64,000 nt of DNA from an uncultured Oscillospiraceae bacterium (lineage in GTDB: Bacteria > Bacillota > Clostridia > Oscillospirales > Oscillospiraceae). The DNA is taken from positions 1 through 64,000 of the forward strand of contig CAJUNA010000013.1 of assembly GCA_910587645.1 (NCBI GenBank). The letters run 5' to 3'. This document shows, piece after piece, positions 33,593 to 43,066 of this stretch. Made by a program: the position numbers and the translations under genes. The stretch's first letter is position 1. Each line of letters starts with the position of its first letter. The notes beneath the pieces are model-generated. The model saw only the letters and a list, made by a program, of their open reading frames with translations. It was not told the origin of the DNA and did no database searches.

Positions 33593-35932
33593 TCACTTTT
33601 CCTGCTTTGCGGCTTTTTTTGCCGGGGACTTTTTGGCGGTTGTCTTTTTGGCGGCGGTTGTCTTCTTTGCCGTTGTTTTCTTCGCCGCAGGCTTCTTTGC
33701 GGGGGCTTTCTTTACAGCGGCTTTCTTCCCTGCCGGAGCGGCGGGGGCCGCCATCTGCTCCCCACTGCCGTCCTCTCCGGCGGGCTTCTTCTTCCAGCCG
33801 CCCCGCTTTTCCTCCGGCGTGAAATTCTCGCACTTTTCGTTGATGCAGAAGGGCTTCTTGAAGCCCTTGCCCGCTTTCTTGAACATCGTTTCGCCGCAGG
33901 CGGGACAATTGTCCGCTACCGGGACATCCCAGGTCATAAAATCGCATTTGTTCGCTTCGTCCTTGCTGGTCAGACGCTCACAGCAATAATATGTGTACTG
34001 CTTCCCTGTCTTTTTGCTGCTGCCTGTGCGCTTCATCAGGCGGCCCCCGCACTTGGGACACTGCCCCGGCATCGCTACCACCAGGGGTTTCGTAAACGTA
34101 CACTCCGGGTAGCCGGGACAGGCCAGGAAACGGCCAAACCGGCCGCTCTTAATGACCATCTTCCGGCCGCATTCATCGCAGACCTCATCGGATTCCTCAT
34201 CGGGAACCTTCAGGCGGATGCCCTCCAGATCCTTCTCCGCCTGGTCCAGCTCCGCGCGGAAGGGGGTATAAAATTCCTGGAGAAGCTCCTTCCACTGCTT
34301 GCTGCCCGTCTCTACGTTGTCCAGGGCTCTCTCCATGTTGGCGGTGAAACCTGTGTCTACGATGTCGGAAAATTTGTCCTCCATCAGGCCGTTGACCACC
34401 TCGCCTAAGGGCGTGGTGTGGAGGTATTTGCCGTCCTTGATTACATATTCCCGGTCTAAGATCGTGCTGACCGTGGGGGCGTAAGTGGAGGGGCGGCCAA
34501 TGCCGTTCTCCTCCATGGCCCGGATCAGCGACGCGTCCGTGTAGCGGGGCGGTGGCTGGGTGAAATGCTGTCCCGGCTGGAAGTCCAGGCTCTTGAGAGA
34601 CTGGCCCTCGGCCAGGGGAGGCAGCTTCCCCTCCTTTTCCTCTTTCTCCTCGTCCCTGCCCTCCTCATAGACGGCAGTGTAACCGGAGAATTTCAGGCTG
34701 CTGCTGCTGGCGCGGAAGGTGTGGCTGCCGGCCTCGATCTCCACCGAGACCGCGTCGTAGACCGCGTTGGACATCTGGCAGGCCACAAAACGGCTCCAGA
34801 TCAGCCAGTAGAGACGGTATTGGTCGTGGGTCAAATCGCCCTTGACCCGCTCCGGGGTCAGCTCCACATCGCTGGGGCGGATGGCCTCGTGGGCATCCTG
34901 GGCGCCGGCCTTGGTCTTATAGACACGGGGGGCGGACGGGCAGTAGTCCCCGCCGTAGCGGCCCTTGATGAAGCCGCGGGCGGCGGCTAGGGCTTCATCA
35001 CTTAGGCGCAGGGAGTCTGTCCGCATGTAGGTGATCAGGCCTACCGCACCCTCGCCGGAGATGTCTACGCCCTCATAAAGCTGCTGGGCGATAGCCATGG
35101 TGCGGCGGGGGGTCATGCTCAGCTTGCGGCTGGCCTCTTGCTGGAGGGTGGAGGTGGTAAAGGGTGCGGCGGGGGACCGCTGCTTCTCCTGGCGCTTTAC
35201 CGCCTTGACAGAAAAAGCGGCGGCCTTTACGGCGGCAATTACCGCTTCCACTTCCTCCATGGAGTTCAGTTCCTTCTTCTTGCCGTTCTCACCGTGGTAA
35301 CGGGCCAGGAAGGCGTTGCGCTCCGTGCCATCGGTGGTCAGCTTCGCGTCCAGGGACCAGTATTCCTGGGGCTGGAACGCCGCGATCTCATGCTCCCGGT
35401 CGCAGACCATCCGGGTGGCTACCGATTGGACACGCCCTGCGGACAGGCCGCTGCGGATCTTCTTCCACAGCAGCGGCGAGAGCTGGTAGCCCACGATCCG
35501 GTCCAGGATCCGGCGGGCCTGCTGCGCGTCCACTAAGCTCTGGTCAATCTCCCGGGGCCTGGCGATGGATTCGCTGACCACCCGTTTGGTGATCTCGTTG
35601 AAGGTCACGCGGCGGGCCTTCTGATCCTCCAGGCCCAGCAGCTCCTTCAGATGCCAGCTGATGGCCTCGCCTTCCCGGTCCGGGTCGGTGGCCAGGTAGA
35701 CCATTTCGCTGGCCTTGGCGGACTTTTTCAGGTCGCTGATAATGTCCTCTTTCCCCTTGATGGGGCAGTATTTGGGTTCAAAGTTGTTGTCAATGTCTAC
35801 GCCCAAGGTGCTCTTGGGCAGGTCCCGCAGGTGGCCCATGCAGGCTTTTACCTGGTAGTTGGGTCCTAAATATTTGCCGATGGTCTTGGCTTTGGCGGGA
35901 GACTCCACGATCACGAGACTCGATTTTGCCAT
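33593..35932 (-). CDS. topA: DNA topoisomerase I with histone-H1-like C-terminal tail
   Basis: Type IA topoisomerase that relaxes negative supercoils. The 779-aa protein has a Toprim domain (VIVESPAKAKTIGKYLG; LATDPDREGEAI), the active-site tyrosine in LITYMRTDSLRLS near residue 301, then zinc ribbons (CDECGRKM with CPGYPEC; CPKCGGRL; CPACGETM). Residues after about 715 form a Lys/Ala/Pro tail with repeated AKKTTAKK units, like actinobacterial TopA and histone H1. Such tails usually add DNA binding and processivity. AGGAGG lies before the ATG. It follows dprA, a conserved pairing. Confidence 0.96.
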   Translation of the reverse strand: MAKSSLVIVESPAKAKTIGKYLGPNYQVKACMGHLRDLPKSTLGVDIDNNFEPKYCPIKGKEDIISDLKKSAKASEMVYLATDPDREGEAISWHLKELLGLEDQKARRVTFNEITKRVVSESIARPREIDQSLVDAQQARRILDRIVGYQLSPLLWKKIRSGLSAGRVQSVATRMVCDREHEIAAFQPQEYWSLDAKLTTDGTERNAFLARYHGENGKKKELNSMEEVEAVIAAVKAAAFSVKAVKRQEKQRSPAAPFTTSTLQQEASRKLSMTPRRTMAIAQQLYEGVDISGEGAVGLITYMRTDSLRLSDEALAAARGFIKGRYGGDYCPSAPRVYKTKAGAQDAHEAIRPSDVELTPERVKGDLTHDQYRLYWLIWSRFVACQMSNAVYDAVSVEIEAGSHTFRASSSSLKFSGYTAVYEEGRDEEKEEKEGKLPPLAEGQSLKSLDFQPGQHFTQPPPRYTDASLIRAMEENGIGRPSTYAPTVSTILDREYVIKDGKYLHTTPLGEVVNGLMEDKFSDIVDTGFTANMERALDNVETGSKQWKELLQEFYTPFRAELDQAEKDLEGIRLKVPDEESDEVCDECGRKMVIKSGRFGRFLACPGYPECTFTKPLVVAMPGQCPKCGGRLMKRTGSSKKTGKQYTYYCCERLTSKDEANKCDFMTWDVPVADNCPACGETMFKKAGKGFKKPFCINEKCENFTPEEKRGGWKKKPAGEDGSGEQMAAPAAPAGKKAAVKKAPAKKPAAKKTTAKKTTAAKKTTAKKSPAKKAAKQEK

Positions 35933-36020
35933 TGGTTTCCTCCTGGGCGGCTGGTAGCGCCGCCGGGACAGCCGCCGCGCGGCGCGGCAGGGAGTCCCTT
36001 GTTCTTAGATTCTTGTTGAT

Positions 36021-37226
36021 TTATTTGAGCGCGACAAGCAGGGAGAAGCGTTTTCCGCTCTCCTGCGCCACGATCCTGTCTAATTCCAGTACGGTCAGCG
36101 CCGATAAAATGCGGCGGGTGGGGATCTGGGTTTCCTCAATCAGATCGTCCACTTGAACCGTGCGGCCCTCCAGGGCCTTGACAATGCGGAGCTGGTCATC
36201 GGTGAGGCCGTGGTCTCCCGCGAGATCCAGCAGGGGAAGGGCCGGCGCTTCCGGCTCCGGCTTTGGGGCCGGTTTTTTCTCTGGCTTCTCCGGCAGGGGC
36301 GTACCGCCGAAGCGGCGGGGCTCCTCCCGGCGGAGGGAGCGGATCTTGTGCGGGTACTGCCCGGCGTAGTGGCTCAGCACGTCCCAGGCATCGGTCACCA
36401 CACCCGCGCCGTCACGCAGGAGGAGGTTGCTGCCCGCGCAGCGGCGGTCCCCCACCTGTCCCGGGATGACGAATACGTCCCGTCCTTGATCCAGGGCGCG
36501 GTTGGCGGTAATGAGCGCACCGCTTCGTTCCGGGGCTTCCATAACCACCACGCCCAGGCTCAGGCCGCTGAGGATCCGGTTGCGCACGGGGAAATGGCCG
36601 GCCATGTGTTCCGTCCCCGGCGGGTACTCGGAGAGGATCACGCCCCTCGCGGCAATGTCCTCGTACAAGCCACGGTTTTCCCGGGGGTAGATCACATCAT
36701 GTCCCCCGCCAATAACGGCGGCAGTGAAGCCGTTGGCCCGCAGCGCGCCCCGGTGGGCGGCGGCATCCGCGCCGGACGCCAGGCCGGAAACAACAACGGC
36801 GCCCAGCCCGGCCATCTGGTAGGCCAGTTTTTCGCCCTGCTCCAGAGCGTAGGCCGATGCCTGCCGGGTGCCTACCATGGCGACAGCCACCTCCTCATCG
36901 AAGAGGGGCATCCTCCCCTGGACGTAGAGGAGCAGGGGTGGGTCGAAGATGTTCCGCAGGCGGTCGGGGTAGCCGGTGTCCTGCTTGGTGATAATTTGCA
37001 GGCCCAGGCGGTCACAGTCGCCCAGGATTTGGTCTGTGCGGTCCAGGGTTTTGTCCATCAATATGTCCGCCGCCTGCCGGGTCATCCCTTTTATCAGAAA
37101 GTATTCCTCTTTATCCCCGTAATAAATTCTTTCCGGTTCGCCAAAATGCCCCAGCAGGGCCAATTTCATCTGGCTGCTTATCCGGGGGAGATTCGCCAGC
37201 CAGAGCCAGAACTTCAACGCAGCCAT
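36021..37226 (-). CDS. dprA: DNA processing protein DprA
   Basis: Binds incoming single-stranded DNA and loads RecA during transformation. The 401-aa protein has a helical N-terminal region, a Rossmann-like DprA core (VGTRQASAYALEQGEKLA; VSGLASGADAAAH; VIGGGHDVIYPREN) and, after a proline-rich linker (PEKKPAPKPEPEAP), a C-terminal winged helix (LTDDQLRIVKALEGRTVQVDD). AAAGGAGCG precedes the ATG at 37226; a longer frame has no ribosome site. It sits between a SpoU methyltransferase and topA. Together with the tfoX-C gene it hints at, but does not prove, competence. Confidence 0.95.
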   Translation of the reverse strand: MAALKFWLWLANLPRISSQMKLALLGHFGEPERIYYGDKEEYFLIKGMTRQAADILMDKTLDRTDQILGDCDRLGLQIITKQDTGYPDRLRNIFDPPLLLYVQGRMPLFDEEVAVAMVGTRQASAYALEQGEKLAYQMAGLGAVVVSGLASGADAAAHRGALRANGFTAAVIGGGHDVIYPRENRGLYEDIAARGVILSEYPPGTEHMAGHFPVRNRILSGLSLGVVVMEAPERSGALITANRALDQGRDVFVIPGQVGDRRCAGSNLLLRDGAGVVTDAWDVLSHYAGQYPHKIRSLRREEPRRFGGTPLPEKPEKKPAPKPEPEAPALPLLDLAGDHGLTDDQLRIVKALEGRTVQVDDLIEETQIPTRRILSALTVLELDRIVAQESGKRFSLLVALK

Positions 37227-37308
37227 GGGGGCGCTCCTTTCTCTCCGCGGCCCGCAGGGCCGCGCCGTTTTTTCTTTTTCCCCTTTTACAGGGCGCAAAA
37301 CGCCCTCC

Positions 37309-38067
37309 CTACCGGTAACCCTCCCACAGCAGCGCCGCTGCCGCCGCCGCAACATTTAACGATTCGCATTTCCCCTCCATAGGGATGCGAACCGTTTTGC
37401 CGCAGAGGGAAATCGCTTCCTCACTCAGGCCCTTTCCCTCGCTGCCGAGAAGAATTACGCTCCGCTGTAAGGATATTCCGCGAAGATCTATCGTGTCCGG
37501 ACGCAATGCCGTGCCCAGCAGGGATAAGGAGGATCTTTCGGCCAAGCCTTGCAGCTCACGCAAAGTAACATTCCACGCGGGAAGCCGGAATATGGCCCCC
37601 ATTGAGCTGCGGACTGTTTTGGGATTGTACAAATCCGCACACCCGGGAAGTAAAAATATCCCCTCCGCCCCAAAAGCGTCCGCCGTGCGGAGGATCGTCC
37701 CTACGTTGCCAGGATCTTGAACCCCTTCCAACGCTAAGTACCTGCTGGGAGGAAGCGCCGCCGGCGGTGGCGTGCCGGGTATGCGTGCCAGAAATAATAC
37801 CCCCTGGGGCGCTTCCATCGGGCTGATGGAAGCCATTACGTCCTCTGGGACCTCTACAATCCGAACCCCCTCCGGCAACGGCGGGAGCGCCGTCCCCGCC
37901 GTGTGGACCACCGCTGTCAGGGGCGCACTCCAGTGAACCGCTTCCGCTAACAGCTTCGCCCCATCGCCTAAGTATTCCCCCGTCCCATAGCGGTGGGGCC
38001 GGGACGAGGCCAGTTTACGGATATGAACCAGCAGTGGGTTGGACCGGCTGGTGATACGTTCGGCCAT
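37309..38067 (-). CDS. SpoU/TrmH family RNA 2'-O-methyltransferase
   Basis: A 252-aa methyltransferase with an N-terminal substrate-binding segment (SRSNPLLVHIRKLASS) and a SPOUT knot: ALEGVQDPGNVGTILRTADAFG, then NPKTVRSSMGAIFRLP, then LGSEGKGLSEE and IPMEGKCESLNVAAAAAALLWE. These are the three TrmH motifs that bind SAM in the knot. The likely substrate is rRNA (RlmB/YsgA group), but it cannot be fixed. GGAGGGG lies before the ATG at 38067. A strong promoter is just upstream; dprA and topA follow. Confidence 0.92.
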   Translation of the reverse strand: MAERITSRSNPLLVHIRKLASSRPHRYGTGEYLGDGAKLLAEAVHWSAPLTAVVHTAGTALPPLPEGVRIVEVPEDVMASISPMEAPQGVLFLARIPGTPPPAALPPSRYLALEGVQDPGNVGTILRTADAFGAEGIFLLPGCADLYNPKTVRSSMGAIFRLPAWNVTLRELQGLAERSSLSLLGTALRPDTIDLRGISLQRSVILLGSEGKGLSEEAISLCGKTVRIPMEGKCESLNVAAAAAALLWEGYR

Positions 38068-38100
38068 AGGGCTCCCCTCCCTTTTGCGAGATTCTTCCTT

Positions 38101-38129
38101 ATCATATAGGCATCCTCCCATCTTGTCAA
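38101..38129 (-). promoter_or_regulatory. Promoter of the SpoU-dprA-topA transcript
   Basis: On the minus strand a consensus TTGACA (38124-38129) and TATGAT (38101-38106) with a 17-bp spacer, 34 bp before the ATG. Confidence 0.85.
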
Positions 38130-38355
38130 GACGGGGTTTTGTCGTTTTTTACGGTTTTGCCTGTTGGTGTTTATAAAATTTCCCACCTTGAGTTGGTGGA
38201 ACCCGCCCTCTTTTTCTATTATCCTGGCTCTGTCAGGAACAGGCTGCGGCGCCCTATGAGGGGATGAAAGGGCTTCGGATGAAATTTGATTTGAAGCAGG
38301 CGAAGCTGGTAGGCGTGCGCCGGGAAACCTGGCTGCGCTCGCGGAAGTTGGGCGA
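38130..38355. other. Divergent intergenic region with no gene seen
   Basis: This stretch between the SpoU and hydrogenase promoters is about 225 bases. It contains a 31-codon open frame (38266-38361) without a ribosome site and a weak repeat near 38190-38215. I see no RNA gene or riboswitch I can name. Confidence 0.4.
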
Positions 38356-38384
38356 TTGACTTTTTCCCTTTGGCATGCTATCCT
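38356..38384 (+). promoter_or_regulatory. Promoter of the hydrogenase gene
   Basis: TTGACT (38356-38361) and TATCCT (38379-38384), 17 bp apart, 38 bp before the ATG. Confidence 0.75.
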
Positions 38385-38422
38385 TGAACCAGCAAAATTT
38401 GTGTGATGCAAAGGAGATTGCT

Positions 38423-39928
38423 ATGAGAGGGATACCATCACTGATTACGGATATCCGGAAAAACGTCTTTACCGAAGTGGCCCGAATGGCCTATGAGGGC
38501 GGCGGGTACGAGAAGGCGGAGGATCTGCCTTATGTGATCGTTCCGGGCGATAAGGCGCTGCACAGGGAATCTATCTTCCTGGAGCGGGCTATTGCTGGCG
38601 AGCGGGTGCGGCTGGCCATGGGATTGTCTATCCGGCCTATCCAGACACGCTCCCTGATGACCGAGGGCATGGATCAGGCTGCTATCGCCGAGCAGTACTA
38701 TGAGCCACCGCTCATCAACATTATCCCTTACGCCTGCCACGCCTGCCCTACCAGGCAATATAAGGTAACAGAGAACTGCCAGAATTGCCTGGCCGCCTCC
38801 TGCCAGAAGGTGTGCCCTAAGGGGGCTATTTCCTTCGTAAACGGTAAAAGCCAGATTGATCCGGAAAAGTGCATCAAATGCGGAAAATGTGCCAAGGCCT
38901 GCCCTTATAACGCGATTATTTACATGGAACGGCCCTGTGTTGCCGCTTGCGGCATGGATGCCATCGAAAAGGACGAGAACAATAAGGCCATTATCAATCA
39001 GGACAAGTGTGTGGCCTGCGGCCAATGCCTGGTGAGCTGCCCCTTCGGCGCGATTGTGGACAAGGGGCAGATTTTCCAGGTAGTCCGCGCGATCATGGAA
39101 AAGGAAAAGGTGGTCGCTATTGTGGCTCCCGCCTTTATCGGGCAGTTCGGGAAAAGCTCTACGCCGGAAAAGTTTACTACCGCGATGAAAATGCTGGGCT
39201 TCGACCGGGTGGTGGAAGTGGCCGTGGGCGCGGATATGTGTACCATCGAGGAAGCCGAGGACTTTTTGATGAAGGTTCCCGCCGAGCAGGACTTTATGGC
39301 GACTTCCTGCTGCCCCGCGTGGCATGAGATGGTGAAGAAGCTGTTCCCGGGACAGTATAAAAATGTTTCCATGACCTTGACCCCCATGGTCTTTACCGCG
39401 CGGCTGGTGAAAAAAGAAGACCCGGGATGCAAGGTGGTCTTTGTGGGGCCTTGCGCCGCTAAAAAGCTGGAGGCCATCCGGGCCGATATCCGCTCCGACG
39501 TAGATTTCGTGCTGACCTTCGAGGAATTGATGGGCATGTTTGAAGCTAAGGGCGTGGATTTTGCCGCTATCCCGGAGGGGGAATCCATGCGGGAAGGCAC
39601 TGCGGCAGGACGGGGCTTCGCCGTCTCCGGCGGCGTGGCCCAGGCGGTGGCGGATGTAATTCACCGCACTTCGCCGGATTTGGAGATCAAAACCGCTAAA
39701 GCCGAAGGCCTGCGGGAGTGCCGGAAGCTGATGACCTTGGCCAAGGCGGGCAAGTACAACGGCTACCTGCTGGAGGGCATGGGCTGTCCCGGCGGATGCG
39801 TGGCCGGGGCGGGTACTTTGCTGCCGGTGGAGCTGGCCGCTACCGTGGTGGGGCGGTATCAGAATGAGGCCGATCAGGCCAGCCCGCTGGAAAGCCCCTA
39901 CCGGAGCAAAGGCAGGGACTTAGATTGA
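38423..39928 (+). CDS. Monomeric [FeFe] hydrogenase
   Basis: A 501-aa protein with an N-terminal iron-sulfur region of [21 protein letters not shown] and [12 protein letters not shown] cysteine clusters, and a C-terminal H-cluster domain. H-cluster motifs are [10 protein letters not shown] near residue 294, [10 protein letters not shown] near 342 and [14 protein letters not shown] near 451. The TSCCPAW form (instead of TSCSPGW) marks the group B-like branch, whose physiology is less known than group A. It probably exchanges electrons with ferredoxin to make or take up H2; this is family inference. Start chosen from AAAGGAG at 38410-38416. No maturases (HydEFG) or partner subunits lie nearby. 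Confidence 0.9.
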   Translation: MRGIPSLITDIRKNVFTEVARMAYEGGGYEKAEDLPYVIVPGDKALHRESIFLERAIAGERVRLAMGLSIRPIQTRSLMTEGMDQAAIAEQYYEPPLINIIPYACHACPTRQYKVTENCQNCLAASCQKVCPKGAISFVNGKSQIDPEKCIKCGKCAKACPYNAIIYMERPCVAACGMDAIEKDENNKAIINQDKCVACGQCLVSCPFGAIVDKGQIFQVVRAIMEKEKVVAIVAPAFIGQFGKSSTPEKFTTAMKMLGFDRVVEVAVGADMCTIEEAEDFLMKVPAEQDFMATSCCPAWHEMVKKLFPGQYKNVSMTLTPMVFTARLVKKEDPGCKVVFVGPCAAKKLEAIRADIRSDVDFVLTFEELMGMFEAKGVDFAAIPEGESMREGTAAGRGFAVSGGVAQAVADVIHRTSPDLEIKTAKAEGLRECRKLMTLAKAGKYNGYLLEGMGCPGGCVAGAGTLLPVELAATVVGRYQNEADQASPLESPYRSKGRDLD

Positions 39929-39933
39929 TTTTC

Positions 39934-39963
39934 ACGCCCCGGATGCGTTGGTATCCGGGGCGT
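39934..39963 (+). terminator. Hairpin after the hydrogenase gene
   Basis: ACGCCCCGGAT (39934-39944) pairs perfectly with ATCCGGGGCGT (39953-39963). There is no clear T-run after it, so it may serve as an mRNA end-protecting hairpin together with the next one. Confidence 0.55.
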
Positions 39964-39978
39964 AACTGCATCCGCGCA

Positions 39979-40018
39979 AAAACAGCCGCATGGCCTTTTA
40001 AAGGCATGCGGCTGTTTG
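39979..40018. terminator. Bidirectional terminator between hydrogenase and rplA
   Basis: AAACAGCCGCATG pairs with CATGCGGCTGTTT around a short loop. The minus side runs into TTTTT, terminating rplA; the plus side has GTTT. Confidence 0.8.
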
Positions 40019-40028
40019 ATGGTTTTGA

Positions 40029-40721
40029 TCAAACCAGGCGGGAAGTGCTGACCTTTACGCCTGGGCCCATGGTGGAAGCGGTAACGCAGCTCTTCACATA
40101 CTGGCCCTTGGCGGCGGCGGGCTTGGCCTTGATGATTGCGCCCATCAGGGTGTTGAAGTTGTCGTTCAGCTTCTCCGCGCCGAAGGACACCTTGCCGATG
40201 GGGCAGTGGATGATGTTGGTCTTGTCCAGGCGGTACTCGATCTTACCGGCCTTGACTTCCTGCACGGCCTTCGCCACGTCGGGGGTGACGGTGCCGGCCT
40301 TGGGGGAGGGCATCAGGCCCTTGGGGCCGAGCAGCTTACCCAGACGGCCTACCACGCCCATCATGTCGGGGCTGGCAACCACTACGTCAAATTCAAACCA
40401 GTTTTCCTTCTGGATCTTCTCTACCATGTCCATCTCGCCAACATAATCCGCGCCGGCTTCCCGGGCGGCATCGGCCTTATCGCCCTTGGCGAATACCAGG
40501 ACGCGGACGGTCTTGCCAGTGCCGTGGGGCAGGACAACGGCGCCACGAACCTGCTGGTCGGCGTGACGGGAGTCAACGCCCAGCTTTACGTGAAGCTCCA
40601 CAGTCTCGTCAAACTTGGCGGAAGCGGTCTTGCAGATCAGCTCGAAAGCGTCCTTGGATTCATACAGGGCAGCTCTGTCGATCTGCTTGGCGCTGTTTTG
40701 ATATTTTTTACCTCTAAACAT
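40029..40721 (-). CDS. rplA: 50S ribosomal protein L1
   Basis: The 230-aa L1 stalk protein, which binds 23S rRNA and in many bacteria represses its own operon. The family signature [20 protein letters not shown] is intact. It is the last gene of rpmG-secE-nusG-rplK-rplA and is closed by a terminator, so rplJ and rplL do not follow as they do in most bacteria. The RBS lies in the 15-base gap to rplK. Confidence 0.97.
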   Translation of the reverse strand: MFRGKKYQNSAKQIDRAALYESKDAFELICKTASAKFDETVELHVKLGVDSRHADQQVRGAVVLPHGTGKTVRVLVFAKGDKADAAREAGADYVGEMDMVEKIQKENWFEFDVVVASPDMMGVVGRLGKLLGPKGLMPSPKAGTVTPDVAKAVQEVKAGKIEYRLDKTNIIHCPIGKVSFGAEKLNDNFNTLMGAIIKAKPAAAKGQYVKSCVTASTMGPGVKVSTSRLV

Positions 40722-40736
40722 TGTTCAAGCCCTCCT

Positions 40737-41162
40737 TTATTCACCCACGACGACGCCCATGCTGCGGGCCGTGCCGGCGATCATGCTCATGGCGGATTCC
40801 AGGCTGGCGGCGTTCAGGTCGGGCATCTTAGTCTCGGCGATCTTCTGCACATCGGCCTTGCTGATGGTGGCTACCTTGGTCTTGTTGGGCACGCCGGAGC
40901 CGGACTCGATGTTGCAGGCCTTCTTAATGAGAACCGCCGCGGGGGGCGTCTTGGTGATAAAGGTGAAGGAGCGGTCAGAGTACACCGTGATAATGACAGG
41001 GATGATCATACCCATGTCGCCCTTGGTGCGCTCATTGAACTCCTTGGTAAAAGCGGCGATATTCACGCCGTGCTGGCCCAGGGCAGGGCCAACGGGGGGA
41101 GCGGGCGTTGCCTTGCCCGCGGGAATTTGCAGCTTAACGTATCCTACGACTTTCTGTGCCAT
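40737..41162 (-). CDS. rplK: 50S ribosomal protein L11
   Basis: The 141-aa L11 of the GTPase-associated centre. It starts [20 protein letters not shown], has the [14 protein letters not shown] block, and keeps the C-terminal rRNA-binding domain. A 122-base gap separates it from nusG and holds AGGTGCC before the ATG; I see no separate promoter there. Confidence 0.97.
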   Translation of the reverse strand: MAQKVVGYVKLQIPAGKATPAPPVGPALGQHGVNIAAFTKEFNERTKGDMGMIIPVIITVYSDRSFTFITKTPPAAVLIKKACNIESGSGVPNKTKVATISKADVQKIAETKMPDLNAASLESAMSMIAGTARSMGVVVGE

Positions 41163-41284
41163 GAGAAGGCACCTCCTTGATAAAATGTGGTGGTAGCAGG
41201 GCTAGTCCCCTTCGGACGCCCCTCCCACGGGAACCGCGCGGCTTTACAGCGCGCCGGTGGAAATTTGCTTTGCAGGGAACAGGC

Positions 41285-41818
41285 TTACGCTTCGCTCTCC
41301 AGCTCTACCTGCTCCAGCTCCATCTCGACAGGAGTTTCCCGGCCGAACATGGAGACCACAACGGTGACCTGGTTTTTCTCCAGATCCATCTCCTCCACCA
41401 CGCCGGTGAAGGATTCCAGCGGACCGTCGTTGATGCGGACCCTGTCGCCCACTTTGAAGCTGACCTCGATCTGGTGGGTCTCCATACCCCATGCCAAAAC
41501 CTCCTCATCAGTGAGGGGGATGGGCTTGTTGCTGGCCTCGCCCACGAAGCCGGTGACGCCGCGCACGTTGCGCACCAGGTGCCAGGTATCATCGGTCATC
41601 ACCATTTTAATGAGGACGTAGCCGGGGAAAATTTTGCGCTCCACCTCTTTCGCCACACCGTTTTCGTTGATCTCGGTGACGGTTTCCAGGGGGATTTGAA
41701 TTTCCACGATGGACTCCTCCAAGTGGCGGTTGGCGACGAATTTCTCAATGGTGGTTTTTACGGCGTTTTCATAGCCGGAGTAGGTATGGACGACATACCA
41801 CTTTGCGTTATCAGACAT
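41285..41818 (-). CDS. nusG: Transcription termination/antitermination factor NusG
   Basis: A 177-aa factor that binds RNA polymerase and couples it to the ribosome or Rho. It has the N-terminal NGN domain (WYVVHTYSGYENAVK; IFPGYVLIKMVM) and a C-terminal KOW domain (VGDRVRINDGPLESFTG). It lies 12 bases behind secE in the standard order. Confidence 0.96.
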   Translation of the reverse strand: MSDNAKWYVVHTYSGYENAVKTTIEKFVANRHLEESIVEIQIPLETVTEINENGVAKEVERKIFPGYVLIKMVMTDDTWHLVRNVRGVTGFVGEASNKPIPLTDEEVLAWGMETHQIEVSFKVGDRVRINDGPLESFTGVVEEMDLEKNQVTVVVSMFGRETPVEMELEQVELESEA

Positions 41819-41830
41819 CCCTTCGCCCTC

Positions 41831-42049
41831 TTACGCGGCGAACAGGTCCAGCAGGGTCTTGATAAACAGGGCGGCGACGCCGTCGAAAATCCAGATAAAC
41901 GCGCCGAAGATCACGCTGTACAGGATGACCGTACCGGTATTCTGGGCGACCTTCTGGGGGGTGGGCCACACGACCTTTTTCAATTCGCTTCTCATTTCAC
42001 GGAACCAGCGGCCCCGGTCCTTTTTAACGACTTTCTTTTCTTCAGCCAT
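41831..42049 (-). CDS. secE: Preprotein translocase subunit SecE
   Basis: A 72-aa single-helix subunit of the SecYEG channel. The amphipathic segment WFREMRSELKKVVWPT at residues 15-30 is the family hallmark, followed by a membrane helix at about 42-66. It is located between rpmG and nusG. Confidence 0.95.
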   Translation of the reverse strand: MAEEKKVVKKDRGRWFREMRSELKKVVWPTPQKVAQNTGTVILYSVIFGAFIWIFDGVAALFIKTLLDLFAA

Positions 42050-42072
42050 GAACGTTCCTTTCCTACCTTTCC

Positions 42073-42222
42073 TTACTTGGTCTCAGAGTGGACCGTGTGC
42101 TTTCTGCAGAAGGGGCAGTACTTCTTCATCTCCAGACGATCAGGATCGTTCTTTTTATTCTTGACCGTGTTGTAGTTTCTCTGCTTGCACTCGTTGCATC
42201 TCAAAGTGATTTTAACGCGCAT
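42073..42222 (-). CDS. rpmG: 50S ribosomal protein L33
   Basis: The 49-aa L33 of the zinc-binding form, with cysteine pairs CNEC and CPFC. The ATG at 42222 follows AAGGAGGTG; a longer open frame is not used. It is the first gene of the secE-nusG-L11-L1 operon. The window cannot show whether a zinc-free paralogue exists. Confidence 0.95.
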   Translation of the reverse strand: MRVKITLRCNECKQRNYNTVKNKKNDPDRLEMKKYCPFCRKHTVHSETK

Positions 42223-42354
42223 TCCTAGCGGCACCTCCTTAATCCATTGTGCAGGCTCTTGGCCTGTAACGATTGCCTCCCTGGCGGAAGGGGGCATTTT
42301 GCGCGGAAGCGAAAAACGCGCAAAAAGAAAACCCCATTTCCACAGGTAATGCTT

Positions 42355-42383
42355 ACTATACCACCAATTTTGCCCCAGGTCAA
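42355..42383 (-). promoter_or_regulatory. Promoter of the rpmG-secE-nusG-rplK-rplA operon
   Basis: On the minus strand TTGACC (42378-42383) and TATAGT (42355-42360), 17 bp apart. It leaves a leader of about 125 bases before rpmG with a GC-rich inverted stretch (GCGCG at both 42301 and 42317). Confidence 0.8.
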
Positions 42384-42481
42384 CAGAAAATTTACAATTC
42401 TCCTACTTTTTTTTCCTGGAAGGATATTGTATAATGGGAGGGAATTTTTACTGGCCTTGGGGCGGGGAAGGGAGGTTTGCC

Positions 42482-42895
42482 GTGCGGATACTGGCAATCG
42501 ACTATGGGGACGTGCATACGGGGGCGGCGGTGTCAGACGAGGGGAGTTTGATGGCGTGGCACTCGGAGGTGATTACCACCCGGAAACGGGCGGAGGTGCT
42601 CCGCCGTCTGGGCGGGTTGATTAAATCGTATCAAATTGACGAGCTGGTTTTAGGGTATCCTTTAAATATGGACGGCACCGCCGGGATCCGGGCGGAAAAG
42701 GCGGAAGCATTTTCCAAAGTCCTGGAGGAAGTATTTTCCCTCCCCGTCCACTTATGGGACGAGCGGCAGACAACAGTGGAAGCCCATGATATTTTATTTG
42801 CTTCGGGGAAAAATGGGAAGAAGCGGAAAAAAGTGGTAGATGCTGTGGCAGCATGCCTTATTTTAGAGGATTATCTCCGCGCACAGAGGGGATAA
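42482..42895 (+). CDS. ruvX: RuvX/YqgF family RNase H-fold protein
   Basis: A 137-aa protein with the RNase H-like fold: ILAIDYGDVHTGAAVSDE at the start (catalytic Asp), LVLGYPLNMDGTAG in the middle, and LWDERQTTVEAHDIL near the end. The family (YqgF) has been linked to 16S rRNA 5'-end processing and to Holliday-junction resolution. GGGAGG precedes the GTG at 42482. A TATAAT box at 42430-42435 has no clear -35. Confidence 0.9.
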   Translation: MRILAIDYGDVHTGAAVSDEGSLMAWHSEVITTRKRAEVLRRLGGLIKSYQIDELVLGYPLNMDGTAGIRAEKAEAFSKVLEEVFSLPVHLWDERQTTVEAHDILFASGKNGKKRKKVVDAVAACLILEDYLRAQRG

Positions 42896-43066
42896 TCCTC
42901 TCCCCTGTGCCGCGTCCCACATGGCCGCCGGCGTCCCGGCAGAACCGTGCGCAGGAGTGGGCATATATGATTTTGGGGCGTTTTTGCCCGCGCAAAAGGT
43001 ATGCCCGGGCCGATTCAAAAAAATTTACCGTTTGCCGTCCAATGGCGGCAAAGAAAGGATCCTGCA

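Noticed and set aside
38266-38361. A 31-codon frame in the SpoU-hydrogenase gap
   Set aside because: No ribosome site, it overlaps the hydrogenase promoter, and no conservation can be seen.
36153-38390. Long plus-strand frames opposite dprA and the SpoU gene
   Set aside because: They are antisense shadows with no ribosome site or motif.
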